Source of the DNA: Lichenicola sp050954785
GTDB lineage: Bacteria > Pseudomonadota > Alphaproteobacteria > Acetobacterales > Acetobacteraceae
DNA length: 64,000 nucleotides
Assembly (NCBI GenBank): GCA_050954785.1
Contig: JBPBQO010000156.1
Location: forward strand, 1 to 64,000
Direction of reading: 5' to 3'
The translations under genes were made by a program, and so were the position numbers. This document shows positions 52,885 through 61,696 of the stretch, piece by piece. Every line of letters begins with the position of its first letter. Position 1 is the stretch's first letter. The notes beneath the pieces were generated by a model, which had not been told where the DNA came from, searched no databases, and saw nothing but the letters and a program-made list of their open reading frames with translations.

Positions 52885-53016
52885 TCAGCAGTTTCTAAAT
52901 CGCAGTGGTCGCCCGGAGTGTCAACGGCGAAGACGCCGGATCGATAGATTGGGATACCGCAACCTGTTGAAAAGGCTTGCACTGGATCGGAGCTGTCGAA
53001 TCCTCTACGTCGCAGC

Positions 53017-53952
53017 ATGGTCTCGCTGCGAAAAACCGGCCGCTTCGGTTCCCTGTCCCGCCTTGCCGACGGGTTGCAGGGTCTGGCCCTGCGCGGTGCG
53101 ATCGGGACGTTGCGACGCCTCGGGCCGGTACGGGCATCCAATGTCGGCGGTCGTCTTGCCCGCATCGTCGGACCGCATCTGTCGGTCTCGATGGTCGCCG
53201 ACCGGAACCTGGTCCAGGCCTTTCCCGAACTCGACGCGACAGGTCGCAAACGCATCATCCGCGGCGTATGGGACAATCTGGGCCGCACCGTGGCCGAGTT
53301 GCCGCATCTCGCCTCGTTCGGCCGCACCGCGAGCGGTCCCGGCTGGGAGATCGCCGGCGAACGGCATGTCGAAGCTCTGAGGCTGAACGGCACCCAGGCG
53401 CTGTTCTTTTCCGGCCATTTCGGAAACTGGGAAATGGTGCTTCCGATCGCCGGCGCCCTCGGCCTGACCGTGTCCGGCTTCTACCGCGCCGCCTCGAACA
53501 GGACAGTCGACGCGATCATCCAGTCGATGCGCCAGCGGGCGCTGGTTCCGGGCGTTTCGATGTTTGCCAAGGGCGCTGCCGGTGCCCGCGCCGCCCTGTC
53601 GCATCTGCAGCATGGCGGCTCGCTCGGCCTGCTGGTCGACCAGAAGATGAACGACGGCATCGCGGTGCCGTTCTTCGGACGCGACGCGATGACCGCCCCT
53701 GCCCTCGCGCAGTTTGCGTTACGGTTCGGCGCGCCGATCATTCCGGTGCATGTGGTCCGGATCGGCCCGGCGCGATTCAGGATGATCTGCGACGAACCGA
53801 TGTCGGTGACGCTGTCCGGCGACCGCGCTGCCGATACGCGTGCGATCGCCCGGGCGATGAATGAACGGCTGGAGGACTGGATCAGGGCGGACCCGGCATC
53901 GTGGCTGTGGCTGCATCGCCGCTGGCCGAAGAGCGGGTCCGCTTCGGCCTGA
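53017..53952 (+). CDS. lpxL: Lipid A biosynthesis acyltransferase (LpxL/HtrB family)
   Basis: This enzyme adds a secondary acyl chain to lipid A at the inner membrane. The 311-residue product has the acyltransferase HX4E motif in FFSGHFGNWEMVLP, followed by a conserved FYRAASNRTVDAII and GLLVDQKMNDGIAVPFFG. It has the family length. It is divergent from glyA. Its last 71 bases overlap the 3' end of the convergent MFS gene. Whether it acts as LpxL or LpxM cannot be told. Confidence 0.88.
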   Translation: MVSLRKTGRFGSLSRLADGLQGLALRGAIGTLRRLGPVRASNVGGRLARIVGPHLSVSMVADRNLVQAFPELDATGRKRIIRGVWDNLGRTVAELPHLASFGRTASGPGWEIAGERHVEALRLNGTQALFFSGHFGNWEMVLPIAGALGLTVSGFYRAASNRTVDAIIQSMRQRALVPGVSMFAKGAAGARAALSHLQHGGSLGLLVDQKMNDGIAVPFFGRDAMTAPALAQFALRFGAPIIPVHVVRIGPARFRMICDEPMSVTLSGDRAADTRAIARAMNERLEDWIRADPASWLWLHRRWPKSGSASA

Positions 53953-55135
53953 TTTCCGTCGCCAGTACCGCCAGCGCCGCCAGCCCGAGCCCTGCTCCGA
54001 TCAGGGTGGTAAGGTGCCAGCCGCCATAGACGTAGCTGGCGGTGGCGAGCATCGAACCGGCCGCGCCGCACAGGAACACCAGCGTCATGTAGATGGCGTT
54101 CAGCCGGCCGCGCAGCTCCGGCGCCAGGCTGTAGACCGCGCGCTGGCCGACGATCTGGTTCCACTGGACGCCGGCATCCAGCGTGATGGCGGCCACTACC
54201 AGCCCGAGCAGCGAACCCGACGCCGCCGCCCAGCCGGCACCGAGAAAACTCAGCATCAGCACGGCGATCGCCAGGGCGGTGGAGGTCCGGGTCCAGCCAT
54301 GGTCGGCAACCCGGCCAGCGAGAGGTGCCGCGAGCGCACCACCCGCACCGGCCAGCGCGAACAGGGCGATGCCGCGCTGGCCGAGGCCGAAATGGTTGCC
54401 GAGCAGCAGCGGCACCGCAGTCCAGAACATGCTGAAGCCGGCGAACATCACGCCCTGGTAAGCGGCACGGCGACGCAGCACCGGTTCGTGCTTCAGCAGC
54501 CGCCCCATCGACAACAGGATCTGGCCGTAATGCAGGCCCGGGCTTGGCTGCCGTCTCGGCAGCGACCGGCCGAGCACGACCGCCAGCGACACCATCATGA
54601 CGGCAGCCAGCAGGAAGATTGCGCGCCAGCCGAAGCGGTCGGCGACGATGCTGGCGATCGGGCGGGCCAGCATGATTCCGGCGATCAACCCGCCCATAAT
54701 GTTGCCGATGACCCGGCCACGGATCCGAGCCGGCGTGAGATGGGCCGCGAACGGTACCAAAATCTGGGTACTGACAGAGCAGAGCCCGACCAGGAAGCCG
54801 GCCATCAGGAAGGTCGTCACGGAATCCGACAGCATGATCCCGATCAGGCCGACGGCCGCGCCGAGCAGGGTGATCTGGATCAACCGGCGATTCTCGACAA
54901 GATCGGCTAATGGCACCAGTAGCAGCAGCCCGGCGGCATAGCCGAGCTGCATCAGCGTCACGATCAGTCCGGCCAGTCCGGCGCCCAGATGCAGTGACTT
55001 GCTGATCGGCTCGATCAGCGGCTGCGCATAGTAAATGTTGCCGACCACCGCCCCACAGGCGAGGGCAAAAATAGCCGTCAGTCCGCGACCGATGCCGGCT
55101 GTCGCCTCGGGTGTGTCTTGCGTGGTGTGGGACAT
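53882..55135 (-). CDS. MFS transporter
   Basis: This is a 417-residue major facilitator with twelve predicted helices. It shows IFALACGAVVGNIYYAQPLIEPI at the N-terminus, the loop 2-3 motif in the diverged form VPLADLVENRRLI, and RIRGRVIGNIMGGLIAGIML. Such proteins export drugs or sugars; the substrate is unknown. The ATG at 55135 was chosen because AAGG precedes it and an upstream Met adds 12 polar residues. The C-terminal tail is Lys/Arg/Ser-rich and overlaps the lpxL 3' end in antisense. Confidence 0.85.
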   Translation of the reverse strand: MSHTTQDTPEATAGIGRGLTAIFALACGAVVGNIYYAQPLIEPISKSLHLGAGLAGLIVTLMQLGYAAGLLLLVPLADLVENRRLIQITLLGAAVGLIGIMLSDSVTTFLMAGFLVGLCSVSTQILVPFAAHLTPARIRGRVIGNIMGGLIAGIMLARPIASIVADRFGWRAIFLLAAVMMVSLAVVLGRSLPRRQPSPGLHYGQILLSMGRLLKHEPVLRRRAAYQGVMFAGFSMFWTAVPLLLGNHFGLGQRGIALFALAGAGGALAAPLAGRVADHGWTRTSTALAIAVLMLSFLGAGWAAASGSLLGLVVAAITLDAGVQWNQIVGQRAVYSLAPELRGRLNAIYMTLVFLCGAAGSMLATASYVYGGWHLTTLIGAGLGLAALAVLATEIRPKRTRSSASGDAATATMPGPP

Positions 55136-55373
55136 GACAACCTTGTCGGCTGGATGCCCGTATACGCACAAGCTGTTATGACAGGCAGGAGACCTGCTTA
55201 TTCGATGGTGCCGGCCGGTTTCGACGTGTGGATCAGGCGTGCGTCGCTGAACCAGTCAAACGATCCGCCGCCATCGCAGCACGCCCGAACATGGTCCGAC
55301 CGGTCCTGCACAGTGTGCTGTTCGGACAGTCTTTGGTGCCGGCCCGATCTTTCGATGAACTGTTTGCGAGCGG

Positions 55374-56597
55374 TTAATTCGGTGCAGCGTGCATGTAGTC
55401 GCGGGTCAATGGAACCGCGGCGTGCTGGTGGCAAAGCTGGATCTGGAAGTTCAGCTCGTTTTCCCGGCGGAAGGCGAGCTCCGATCCGACAAGATAGAAC
55501 TCGAACATGCGGCAGAACCGCTCGTCGTAGAGCGCCTCGATCCGGTCCCGGTTGAGCGCGAAACGCTGCCGCCAATGGGCGATGGTGCGGGCATAATGCA
55601 GCCGCAGCATTTCGATATCCGTGACGATCAGCCCGGAGCGCTCGATCCCCGGCATGATCTCGCTGAGGGATGGCGAATAGCCACCGGGGAAGATGTATTT
55701 CGACAGCCAGGCATTGGTCTCGGCCGGCGGTCCGCTCTGGCCGATGGTGTGCAACAGGGCGACGCCGTCATGCCTGAGGCAGCGTGCGACGGTATCGAAG
55801 AACGTGCCGTAATGGTTGATGCCGACATGCTCGAACATGCCGACCGACACGATGCGGTCGTACACGGCGGTGACGCTGCGGTAATCGCGAAGCTGGAACT
55901 GCACCCGGTCGGCCAGCCCCTCGGCGGCGGCACGCGCCTGCGCGGCCATGAGCTGTTCCTGCGACAGCGTGATCCCGGTCACGCGCGCACCATGGTCGCG
56001 TGCCAGGGTGAGTGCCAGTCCGCCCCAGCCGCACCCGATATCGAGCACCTCGAGGTCCGGCCGATCGAGCAGCAGCTTGGTTGCGATGTGGCGCTTCTTG
56101 GCGGCCTGGGCCTCTTCGAGCGTCTCGTCGCCGGTTTCGAAATAGGCGCAGGAATATTGCAGATCGGTATCGAGCAGCAGAGTGTAAAGCCGCGCGTCCA
56201 GGTCGTAATGGTGGGCGACGTTGCGTTGAGCCTGCCATGCCGGGTTGAACTGCCGCAGCCGGCGTCCGGCATAGCGGACATGCCGCCGCGCGCGCAGTGC
56301 CGGATGGTTTCCACCCTGCGCGACATTCAGCATGAGCAGGTCGAGCAACTCGTAGAGGGTGCAGCCGACCGGTTCGAGGCTGCCGTCCATGTAGGCTTCG
56401 CCGATCGCAAGCCCGGGATTCAGAAGCAGGCCACGCACGGCATGACTGTCACGCAGGGCCAGCCCAGCCTTCGGCATGCCGCCGGGTCCATAACGTCGCG
56501 TGATACCCCCGGGCCAGGTAACGTCGAGCGTGCCTTCGCGGATCAGGCGTTTGAACACCAGGTCGAGCATGCGACGAAGGTCGATGACCGGGCGCAT
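55374..56597 (-). CDS. cfa: Cyclopropane-fatty-acyl-phospholipid synthase
   Basis: Cfa transfers a methylene from S-adenosylmethionine to unsaturated membrane lipids. The 407-residue product has the N-terminal lipid-binding segment with GEAYMDGSLEP, NVAHHYDLDARLYTLLLDTD, the SAM site LEVLDIGCGWGGLALTLA, and the C-terminal RMFEFYLVGSELAFR. This set is diagnostic. Its AUG lies in a run of GC-rich bases without a clear ribosome-binding site. The 238 bases between its 3' end and the MFS gene hold only weak frames. Confidence 0.94.
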   Translation of the reverse strand: MRPVIDLRRMLDLVFKRLIREGTLDVTWPGGITRRYGPGGMPKAGLALRDSHAVRGLLLNPGLAIGEAYMDGSLEPVGCTLYELLDLLMLNVAQGGNHPALRARRHVRYAGRRLRQFNPAWQAQRNVAHHYDLDARLYTLLLDTDLQYSCAYFETGDETLEEAQAAKKRHIATKLLLDRPDLEVLDIGCGWGGLALTLARDHGARVTGITLSQEQLMAAQARAAAEGLADRVQFQLRDYRSVTAVYDRIVSVGMFEHVGINHYGTFFDTVARCLRHDGVALLHTIGQSGPPAETNAWLSKYIFPGGYSPSLSEIMPGIERSGLIVTDIEMLRLHYARTIAHWRQRFALNRDRIEALYDERFCRMFEFYLVGSELAFRRENELNFQIQLCHQHAAVPLTRDYMHAAPN

Positions 56598-56816
56598 GTT
56601 CTACGCCTCAGGCCGACGCAGGCATATGCCGATATCGGTGGGCCTCGGTATCGGGCGGGCATCCGTCACGTGTGATTTCCGATGCAAAACAGGCCGAGGC
56701 TGGTCCGGCCGATCGACCAAGCCATGCCTCGGCCGTTTCCGCAAAACACGAAATCCTCAGGTCGGTGGAACCGGAGGTTCCACCGACAAGGTGCTATGGG
56801 AAGATCGTTATCCTGC

Positions 56817-57665
56817 TTACGCTGTCGGAAAGTCCGCGCCGAGTGTCACGTCTTTCCATGTGTCGAATTCGGTACGCAACGAATCCAGTTTCGCATAGGC
56901 AAGATCAAGCGCCGGCTTGCCGAGCAGCAGATGCAGGGGCGGATTTTCGGAGCAGACCGCGGTAATTACGGCTTCGGAACCCCGGACCGGATCGCCTACC
57001 TGTGTGCCGCTCCGCTCGCGGGTCTGTTCGCGACGCTTGCCGGCCGTGGCTGCATAGTCATCGATCACCGTTTTCGATTCGATGATCGAACGGCCGGCCC
57101 AGTCGGTCCGGAACGGGCCGGGCTCGACGACCGTGACCTTGATGCCGAGTGGCGCACCTTCGATCGCCAGAGATTCCGACAAACCTTCGACGGCGTATTT
57201 GGTGGCATGGTAGTAGCCGGTCGCGGCAAAGCTCACCAAACCGCCGATCGAGGAAAAATTGACGATGTGGCCGCTGCGCTGTTCGCGCATGTGCGGCAGC
57301 ACCGCCTTGGTCAGCTCGATCAGCCCGAACACGTTGGTCTCGAACTGGGCACGGATGCCCTCGTCCTCGCCTTCCTCGATCGCCGCCAGGTAGCCGTAGC
57401 CGGCATTGTTCACCAGCACGTCGATCCGGCCAAACGTCGCCTTGGCCGTGGCGACCGCCTCGGCCACGCTCTGCTTGTCGGTCACGTCGAGCTTCAGCGA
57501 CAGGGCGCGATCGGCATGATCTGCCACCAGGTCGTGGAGCTGTTCCGGCTTGCGTGCGGTGGCGACGACACGCCAGCCCCGCTCCAGGATCAGGCGGGCG
57601 ATCTCCCGTCCGAAGCCGGTCGAGCAGCCGGTGATGAACCATACAGGTGTTTCGAGAGTGGTCAT
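56817..57665 (-). CDS. Short-chain dehydrogenase/reductase
   Basis: This is a 282-residue NAD(P)-dependent oxidoreductase. The cofactor motif is VWFITGCSTGFGREIARLIL, the structural NNAGYGYLAAIEEG follows, and the catalytic Ser-Tyr-Lys set appears as VNFSSIGGL and YYHATKYAVEGL. The substrate is unknown. The gene stands alone between cfa and the pseudopilin gene. Confidence 0.9.
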   Translation of the reverse strand: MTTLETPVWFITGCSTGFGREIARLILERGWRVVATARKPEQLHDLVADHADRALSLKLDVTDKQSVAEAVATAKATFGRIDVLVNNAGYGYLAAIEEGEDEGIRAQFETNVFGLIELTKAVLPHMREQRSGHIVNFSSIGGLVSFAATGYYHATKYAVEGLSESLAIEGAPLGIKVTVVEPGPFRTDWAGRSIIESKTVIDDYAATAGKRREQTRERSGTQVGDPVRGSEAVITAVCSENPPLHLLLGKPALDLAYAKLDSLRTEFDTWKDVTLGADFPTA

Positions 57666-57872
57666 GATCGTCCTGAAACCGTGGGGTAGGCTTCAGTCAC
57701 ACATGGCCTGCATGCCACGCGGCGCAAGCACGGGCGATCGATAACCACATGAACACGCCCATGTGAGCGATGTCGGCCGGCAACCGACCGTCCGGAACCC
57801 ACTCGTCATGACGGGCTGGCTCCGGTCGTGAAAACCGGCAAGGATCGATCCGGGGCCGGCAGAGGAGAATCA

Positions 57873-58304
57873 GTGGCCATTCAGCCCTGCGACGAGATTT
57901 CCGACCGTGATTCCGGCTTTACGCTGATCGAGATGATCGTGGTGCTGGTGGTCCTGGCGCTGGTCGGCAGCATCGTGCTGGCGCGCGGTCCGATGCATTC
58001 CGCGACGCTGGATCTGCGTGCCACCGCTCGCACCATGGCATCCGAGATGCGCCGGATCCGGGCCGGCGCGATCGCCACGGACCACGATTCGGTGTTCACG
58101 GTGGATCCTGCCCAGCGGGATTACGGCATACGCAAGGGCACCCGGCATGGTCTCCCGGCGGCGATCGCCATCGTCGGCATACCCGCACCGATCGTGTTCC
58201 GTGCCGATGGCAGCAGTTCGGGGGGTGTCGTCACGCTCGGCGAAACCGACCGTCGTCTCGCCGTGCACGTGGACTGGCTGACCGGGCGGGTCGACGTCCG
58301 GTAG
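57873..58304 (+). CDS. GspH/FimT-type pseudopilin
   Basis: This is a 143-residue prepilin-like protein of the type II secretion minor pseudopilin family. The prepilin peptidase site and helix read GFTLIEMIVVLVVLALVGSI, with the Glu at position 5 after the cleaved Gly. A GspH-type domain follows (ATARTMASEMRRIRAGAI). The GTG at 57873 was chosen because GAGGAG lies 6 bases before it; a GTG 45 bases upstream has no such site. No other secretion gene is adjacent. It is convergent with a GlfT2-like gene with 3 bases between stops. Confidence 0.78.
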   Translation: MAIQPCDEISDRDSGFTLIEMIVVLVVLALVGSIVLARGPMHSATLDLRATARTMASEMRRIRAGAIATDHDSVFTVDPAQRDYGIRKGTRHGLPAAIAIVGIPAPIVFRADGSSSGGVVTLGETDRRLAVHVDWLTGRVDVR

Positions 58305-58307
58305 GGC

Positions 58308-60236
58308 TCAGGAAGCGGGAGCCTTGGTTGCCGGGACAGGTCGAACCGGCGAGCCACCGCCCCCGCACCCGAGATAGTGCTCCCAGAAGGTCGCCGAGGT
58401 CAGCTCCGGCGCCGCGGCCTTCCAGGATGCCGCCACCCGGTCGCCGTGCCGGAACAGTCGCAGCAACACCGGCAAGGTCTGTCGAGACAGGCTCCAGAAC
58501 CGACCCCGGTCGCGCTGGTAGGCGGACATTTCCGGCTCCCACCAGTTATCCAGCACGATGTGCTCGGCGTGACGCAGCCCGATCCATGAAAAATCATCGG
58601 TCGAAACCAGCTTGGGCTTCGACTGTGCCGTAGGCGCCAGCGCGTTGCGGAGCAGGACCACGATGAACCAGAACAGGAACGCACCGCGAGCCTTTGGAAT
58701 ACGCGCCACTGCGGCACGATCCATGACCTCCTTCCGGCCGACCGCCCTGGGACCGTAGAGGTGCCTGAGTGCGGTGATCCCGGCATGCAGCGGGCGTGGA
58801 TCCTGTTTCAGGATCGATGGACCGGCCATGAAGTCGCCGATGCCGCGCATGATGAGGGCAGCACCGTAATAGCGGAACGTGAGCATGTGCAGCAGCCAGC
58901 TGCGTCCCGCACGGCGCAAGGCAGCGGCCCGGCCGAACCGGTCATGCAAGGCCGCCAGCACCAGCAGGTTGCGGGTTTCGTAATAGAGCTGCCAGTTGCC
59001 GAGCTTCAGGTAGAACGGCTCGTGCCAGACGGCGGCACCCGGCAGGACGGTTGTGAATATCCCCTGGCGGTAGAGGCGCATGCCGTATTCGGCGTCGTCG
59101 CCGCGGATGAAGCATGGCATCGGCAGGCCGACGCGCCGGACAATGTCGAGCGACACGGCAAAACACCACCAGCCGTTGAAATGCACCGACTGCGGCTGTG
59201 CGAGCATATTTAGCGCATCGGCCGATTTCAGGTCGGTATCGTGCTGTATCGCACGCGGGAACCAGTTGAAGGTATCGATCACGGCGCCGCCTTCGTACAG
59301 GCGGGTGGGCTGAACGCTGTCGAGCATCTGGCCACCGACCGCGACGTTCTCACGCGCCAGCGATAAAAACGCGATCAGCCGAAGCACGGTATCCGGCTCG
59401 AGGCGGATATCGTCGTCGAGGAAGGCGCAATGGGTGAGGCCGGGATCGTCCAGCGTGGCCAGCAGGCCGCGGGTGAAGCCGCCGGCACCGCCGAAGTTGC
59501 CCTGCTCGATAATGGTCAGCCGAGAACCCAGTCGTTCGGCCAGGGGTGCGATCAGTTCGTGTGTGGCGAGACCGGGCCGACCCTGGTTGACGATGAAGAC
59601 CCGGTCCAGACGGGCCATAACCACCGGGTCCGCAACCATCACCCCGAGCACCGCGGCCATGAAGCTTTCGCGGTTGAACGTGCAGAAGACGATCCCGAGT
59701 GCAACCGGAGCGGGTGGGATTTCGCCAAACCACGCTGCTTCGATGAACTCTGCACCCGAACCGGCGGCAGTCGCGGTGACTTCGAAATAAACAAGTCCAT
59801 ATTCACGGAAATTGCTGCTCTGGTCGGGAATGTCGAACCTGACCGTCTGTTTCCCGGCATTGTCGGCGATCCGTGTTTCACCGAGCAGCATATGTACGCC
59901 CATGGCCCTGCGCAGCAACCGGACGACACAGGACCCTTGCACGGTAACCGAAAGCCCCAGACTTCGCAGCGTGGTGTTCAGTCGCCAGTGCGATTCGAAG
60001 AACGAGCCGAAGTAGGTATCGAACAGAAGCGTCGTACCTGATAATAAAGCTATCGTTCCGTCCGGTTGCAGATGTGCTCCGAACGATCCGGCACCTTCCG
60101 GTTCCAGACGCGCCGTACGCCAGTAAAGCGGCCGTAGCTCGGGGGCCCGGTTGGTCAGTACTCGTTGCAAGGTCTGCTCGCCACGGGCAGACTGATCAGG
60201 TCGAGCTGGATCAACCAGTGACACGAGTTGGTCCAT
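58308..60236 (-). CDS. GlfT2-like galactofuranosyltransferase
   Basis: This is a 642-residue glycosyltransferase similar in layout to mycobacterial GlfT2 (637 residues), which polymerises galactofuranose on the cytoplasmic side. The N-terminal beta-rich domain (LQPDGTIALLSGTTLLFDTY) is followed by a GT-A domain with the metal motif AFLDDDIRLEPDTVLRLI, then FIRGDDAEYGMRLYRQG and WHEPFYLKLGNW, and a C-terminal helical part. A start at 60305 is in frame but its codons are AT-rich; the ATG at 60236 has GGAG just upstream and better matches GlfT2 length. It is divergent from glf, whose product supplies UDP-galactofuranose. Confidence 0.85.
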   Translation of the reverse strand: MDQLVSLVDPARPDQSARGEQTLQRVLTNRAPELRPLYWRTARLEPEGAGSFGAHLQPDGTIALLSGTTLLFDTYFGSFFESHWRLNTTLRSLGLSVTVQGSCVVRLLRRAMGVHMLLGETRIADNAGKQTVRFDIPDQSSNFREYGLVYFEVTATAAGSGAEFIEAAWFGEIPPAPVALGIVFCTFNRESFMAAVLGVMVADPVVMARLDRVFIVNQGRPGLATHELIAPLAERLGSRLTIIEQGNFGGAGGFTRGLLATLDDPGLTHCAFLDDDIRLEPDTVLRLIAFLSLARENVAVGGQMLDSVQPTRLYEGGAVIDTFNWFPRAIQHDTDLKSADALNMLAQPQSVHFNGWWCFAVSLDIVRRVGLPMPCFIRGDDAEYGMRLYRQGIFTTVLPGAAVWHEPFYLKLGNWQLYYETRNLLVLAALHDRFGRAAALRRAGRSWLLHMLTFRYYGAALIMRGIGDFMAGPSILKQDPRPLHAGITALRHLYGPRAVGRKEVMDRAAVARIPKARGAFLFWFIVVLLRNALAPTAQSKPKLVSTDDFSWIGLRHAEHIVLDNWWEPEMSAYQRDRGRFWSLSRQTLPVLLRLFRHGDRVAASWKAAAPELTSATFWEHYLGCGGGGSPVRPVPATKAPAS

Positions 60237-60459
60237 TAGAACTCCGTCTGGGCCATCAACAACCAGGACATCGACAGTATTAACTCGTTTTGCAATTGAA
60301 TACATTAAAGCCAAGATCAATTTTCAGTCAGCCGCGCAGCTTTATGGTCAAACCTGCGTTAAGTTTATACTCGAACACGAAGTGCGCCGAGTACATGAAC
60401 CTAAGGTGACCTTTTCGAAAGCACATGCTAAGTAACACTGTAAATCAGAAAGGGCGGTA
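60237..60459. promoter_or_regulatory. AT-rich divergent promoter region of the galactofuranose pair
   Basis: These 223 bases separate the starts of the GlfT2-like gene and glf. They are much lower in G and C than the genes on either side, suggesting both promoters are here. No known operator was recognised. Confidence 0.55.
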
Positions 60460-61671
60460 ATGGACGGGATATCGACGCGGACAAACACGTCTGCGCGTGA
60501 CTACGACTGGCTGATTGTCGGAGCGGGCTTTGCAGGCTCCATCCTGGCCGAACGTCTTGCCACACATGGCCAACGCGTGATGATCATCGACAAACGTCCG
60601 CATATTGCAGGCAATGCCTACGACCGCATCGATGATGCCGGACTGTTGATACATGAATATGGACCACATATCTTCCACACCAACTCGACAATGGTGTTCG
60701 ATTATTTGTCGCGCTTTACCGAATGGCGGTCCTACGAGCATCGCGTGCAAGGCCGTGTCGACTCGAAGCTCGTTCCGATCCCGATCAATCTCGACACCGT
60801 CAATACTTTATACGACCTGAATCTGACATCCGATGAGTTGCCGGGTTGGTTGGCGGAGCGCGCCGAGCCGGTCGCGGATATCAAGACCGCCGAGGATGTC
60901 GTGGTCTCGCAGGTCGGACGCGATCTCTATGAGAAAATCTTCCGTTGCTATACCAGGAAGCAGTGGGGTCTCGATCCGTCGGAACTCGATGCGAGCGTAA
61001 CCGCCCGGATACCTGTAAGACTGGATCGTGAAGATCGCTATTTCACGGATCGTCATCAGTCCATGCCGCTGCATGGATACACCAAAATGTTCGAGCGCAT
61101 GCTCGATCATCCGAACATCACCATCTGCACTGCCACGTCCTATGAAGACGTCGCAGCAAAAGTTCCAGGCGCGCGCCTGATCTGGACCGGCCCGATTGAC
61201 GAATTTTTCGGCTTTTCGGAAGGTCGCCTCCCGTATCGTTCGTTGCGTTTCGTTCACGAGACCAAGGACGTCGAATATGTCCAGCCGGTCGGGACCGTGA
61301 ATTACCCGCAGGACCAGGACTACACGCGGATTACCGAATACAAGCACCTGACCGGACAGGTGCATGCGCGTACCAGCATCATGTACGAATATCCGGCCGC
61401 GGAAGGCGAACCTTACTATCCGGTGCCGCAGGCGGAGAGCCAGGCGATCTACAAGCGTTACCAGGCGCTGGCCGATGCGACGCAGGATGTATGGTTCGTC
61501 GGTCGACTGGCGACCTACCGCTACTACAACATGGATCAGATCGTGGCTCAGGCACTGGCCACGTTCACCCGCATCAAGGGCACCTTGCCGGTGATGCCGG
61601 GCCTGATCTCGGCCGACGCTGTCGGGTCGGTATCCACCGTCTCGAGCGATCAGACCCTGGTCGAGGCCTGA
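60460..61671 (+). CDS. glf: UDP-galactopyranose mutase
   Basis: Glf converts UDP-galactopyranose to UDP-galactofuranose using reduced FAD. The 403-residue product has the FAD motif WLIVGAGFAGSILAERLA, EYGPHIFHTNSTMVFDYL, and the conserved end PYYPVPQAESQAIYKRY and FVGRLATYRYYNMDQIVAQA. AAGGG lies before the ATG. It is divergent from a GlfT2-like transferase; together they should make galactofuranose-containing glycans. The first part uses less GC-rich codons than neighbouring genes. Confidence 0.95.
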   Translation: MDGISTRTNTSARDYDWLIVGAGFAGSILAERLATHGQRVMIIDKRPHIAGNAYDRIDDAGLLIHEYGPHIFHTNSTMVFDYLSRFTEWRSYEHRVQGRVDSKLVPIPINLDTVNTLYDLNLTSDELPGWLAERAEPVADIKTAEDVVVSQVGRDLYEKIFRCYTRKQWGLDPSELDASVTARIPVRLDREDRYFTDRHQSMPLHGYTKMFERMLDHPNITICTATSYEDVAAKVPGARLIWTGPIDEFFGFSEGRLPYRSLRFVHETKDVEYVQPVGTVNYPQDQDYTRITEYKHLTGQVHARTSIMYEYPAAEGEPYYPVPQAESQAIYKRYQALADATQDVWFVGRLATYRYYNMDQIVAQALATFTRIKGTLPVMPGLISADAVGSVSTVSSDQTLVEA

Positions 61672-61696
61672 TCTTCGAAGCTCTACGGTGCAGGTC

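Noticed and set aside
52551..53393. Minus-strand frame of 280 codons across the glycine riboswitch and lpxL start
   Set aside because: The region is accounted for by the riboswitch and lpxL; only the last 44 codons have some independent support.
55136..55373. Plus- and minus-strand frames in the gap between the MFS gene and cfa
   Set aside because: They have no ribosome-binding site, no family motif, and run into neighbouring genes in antisense.
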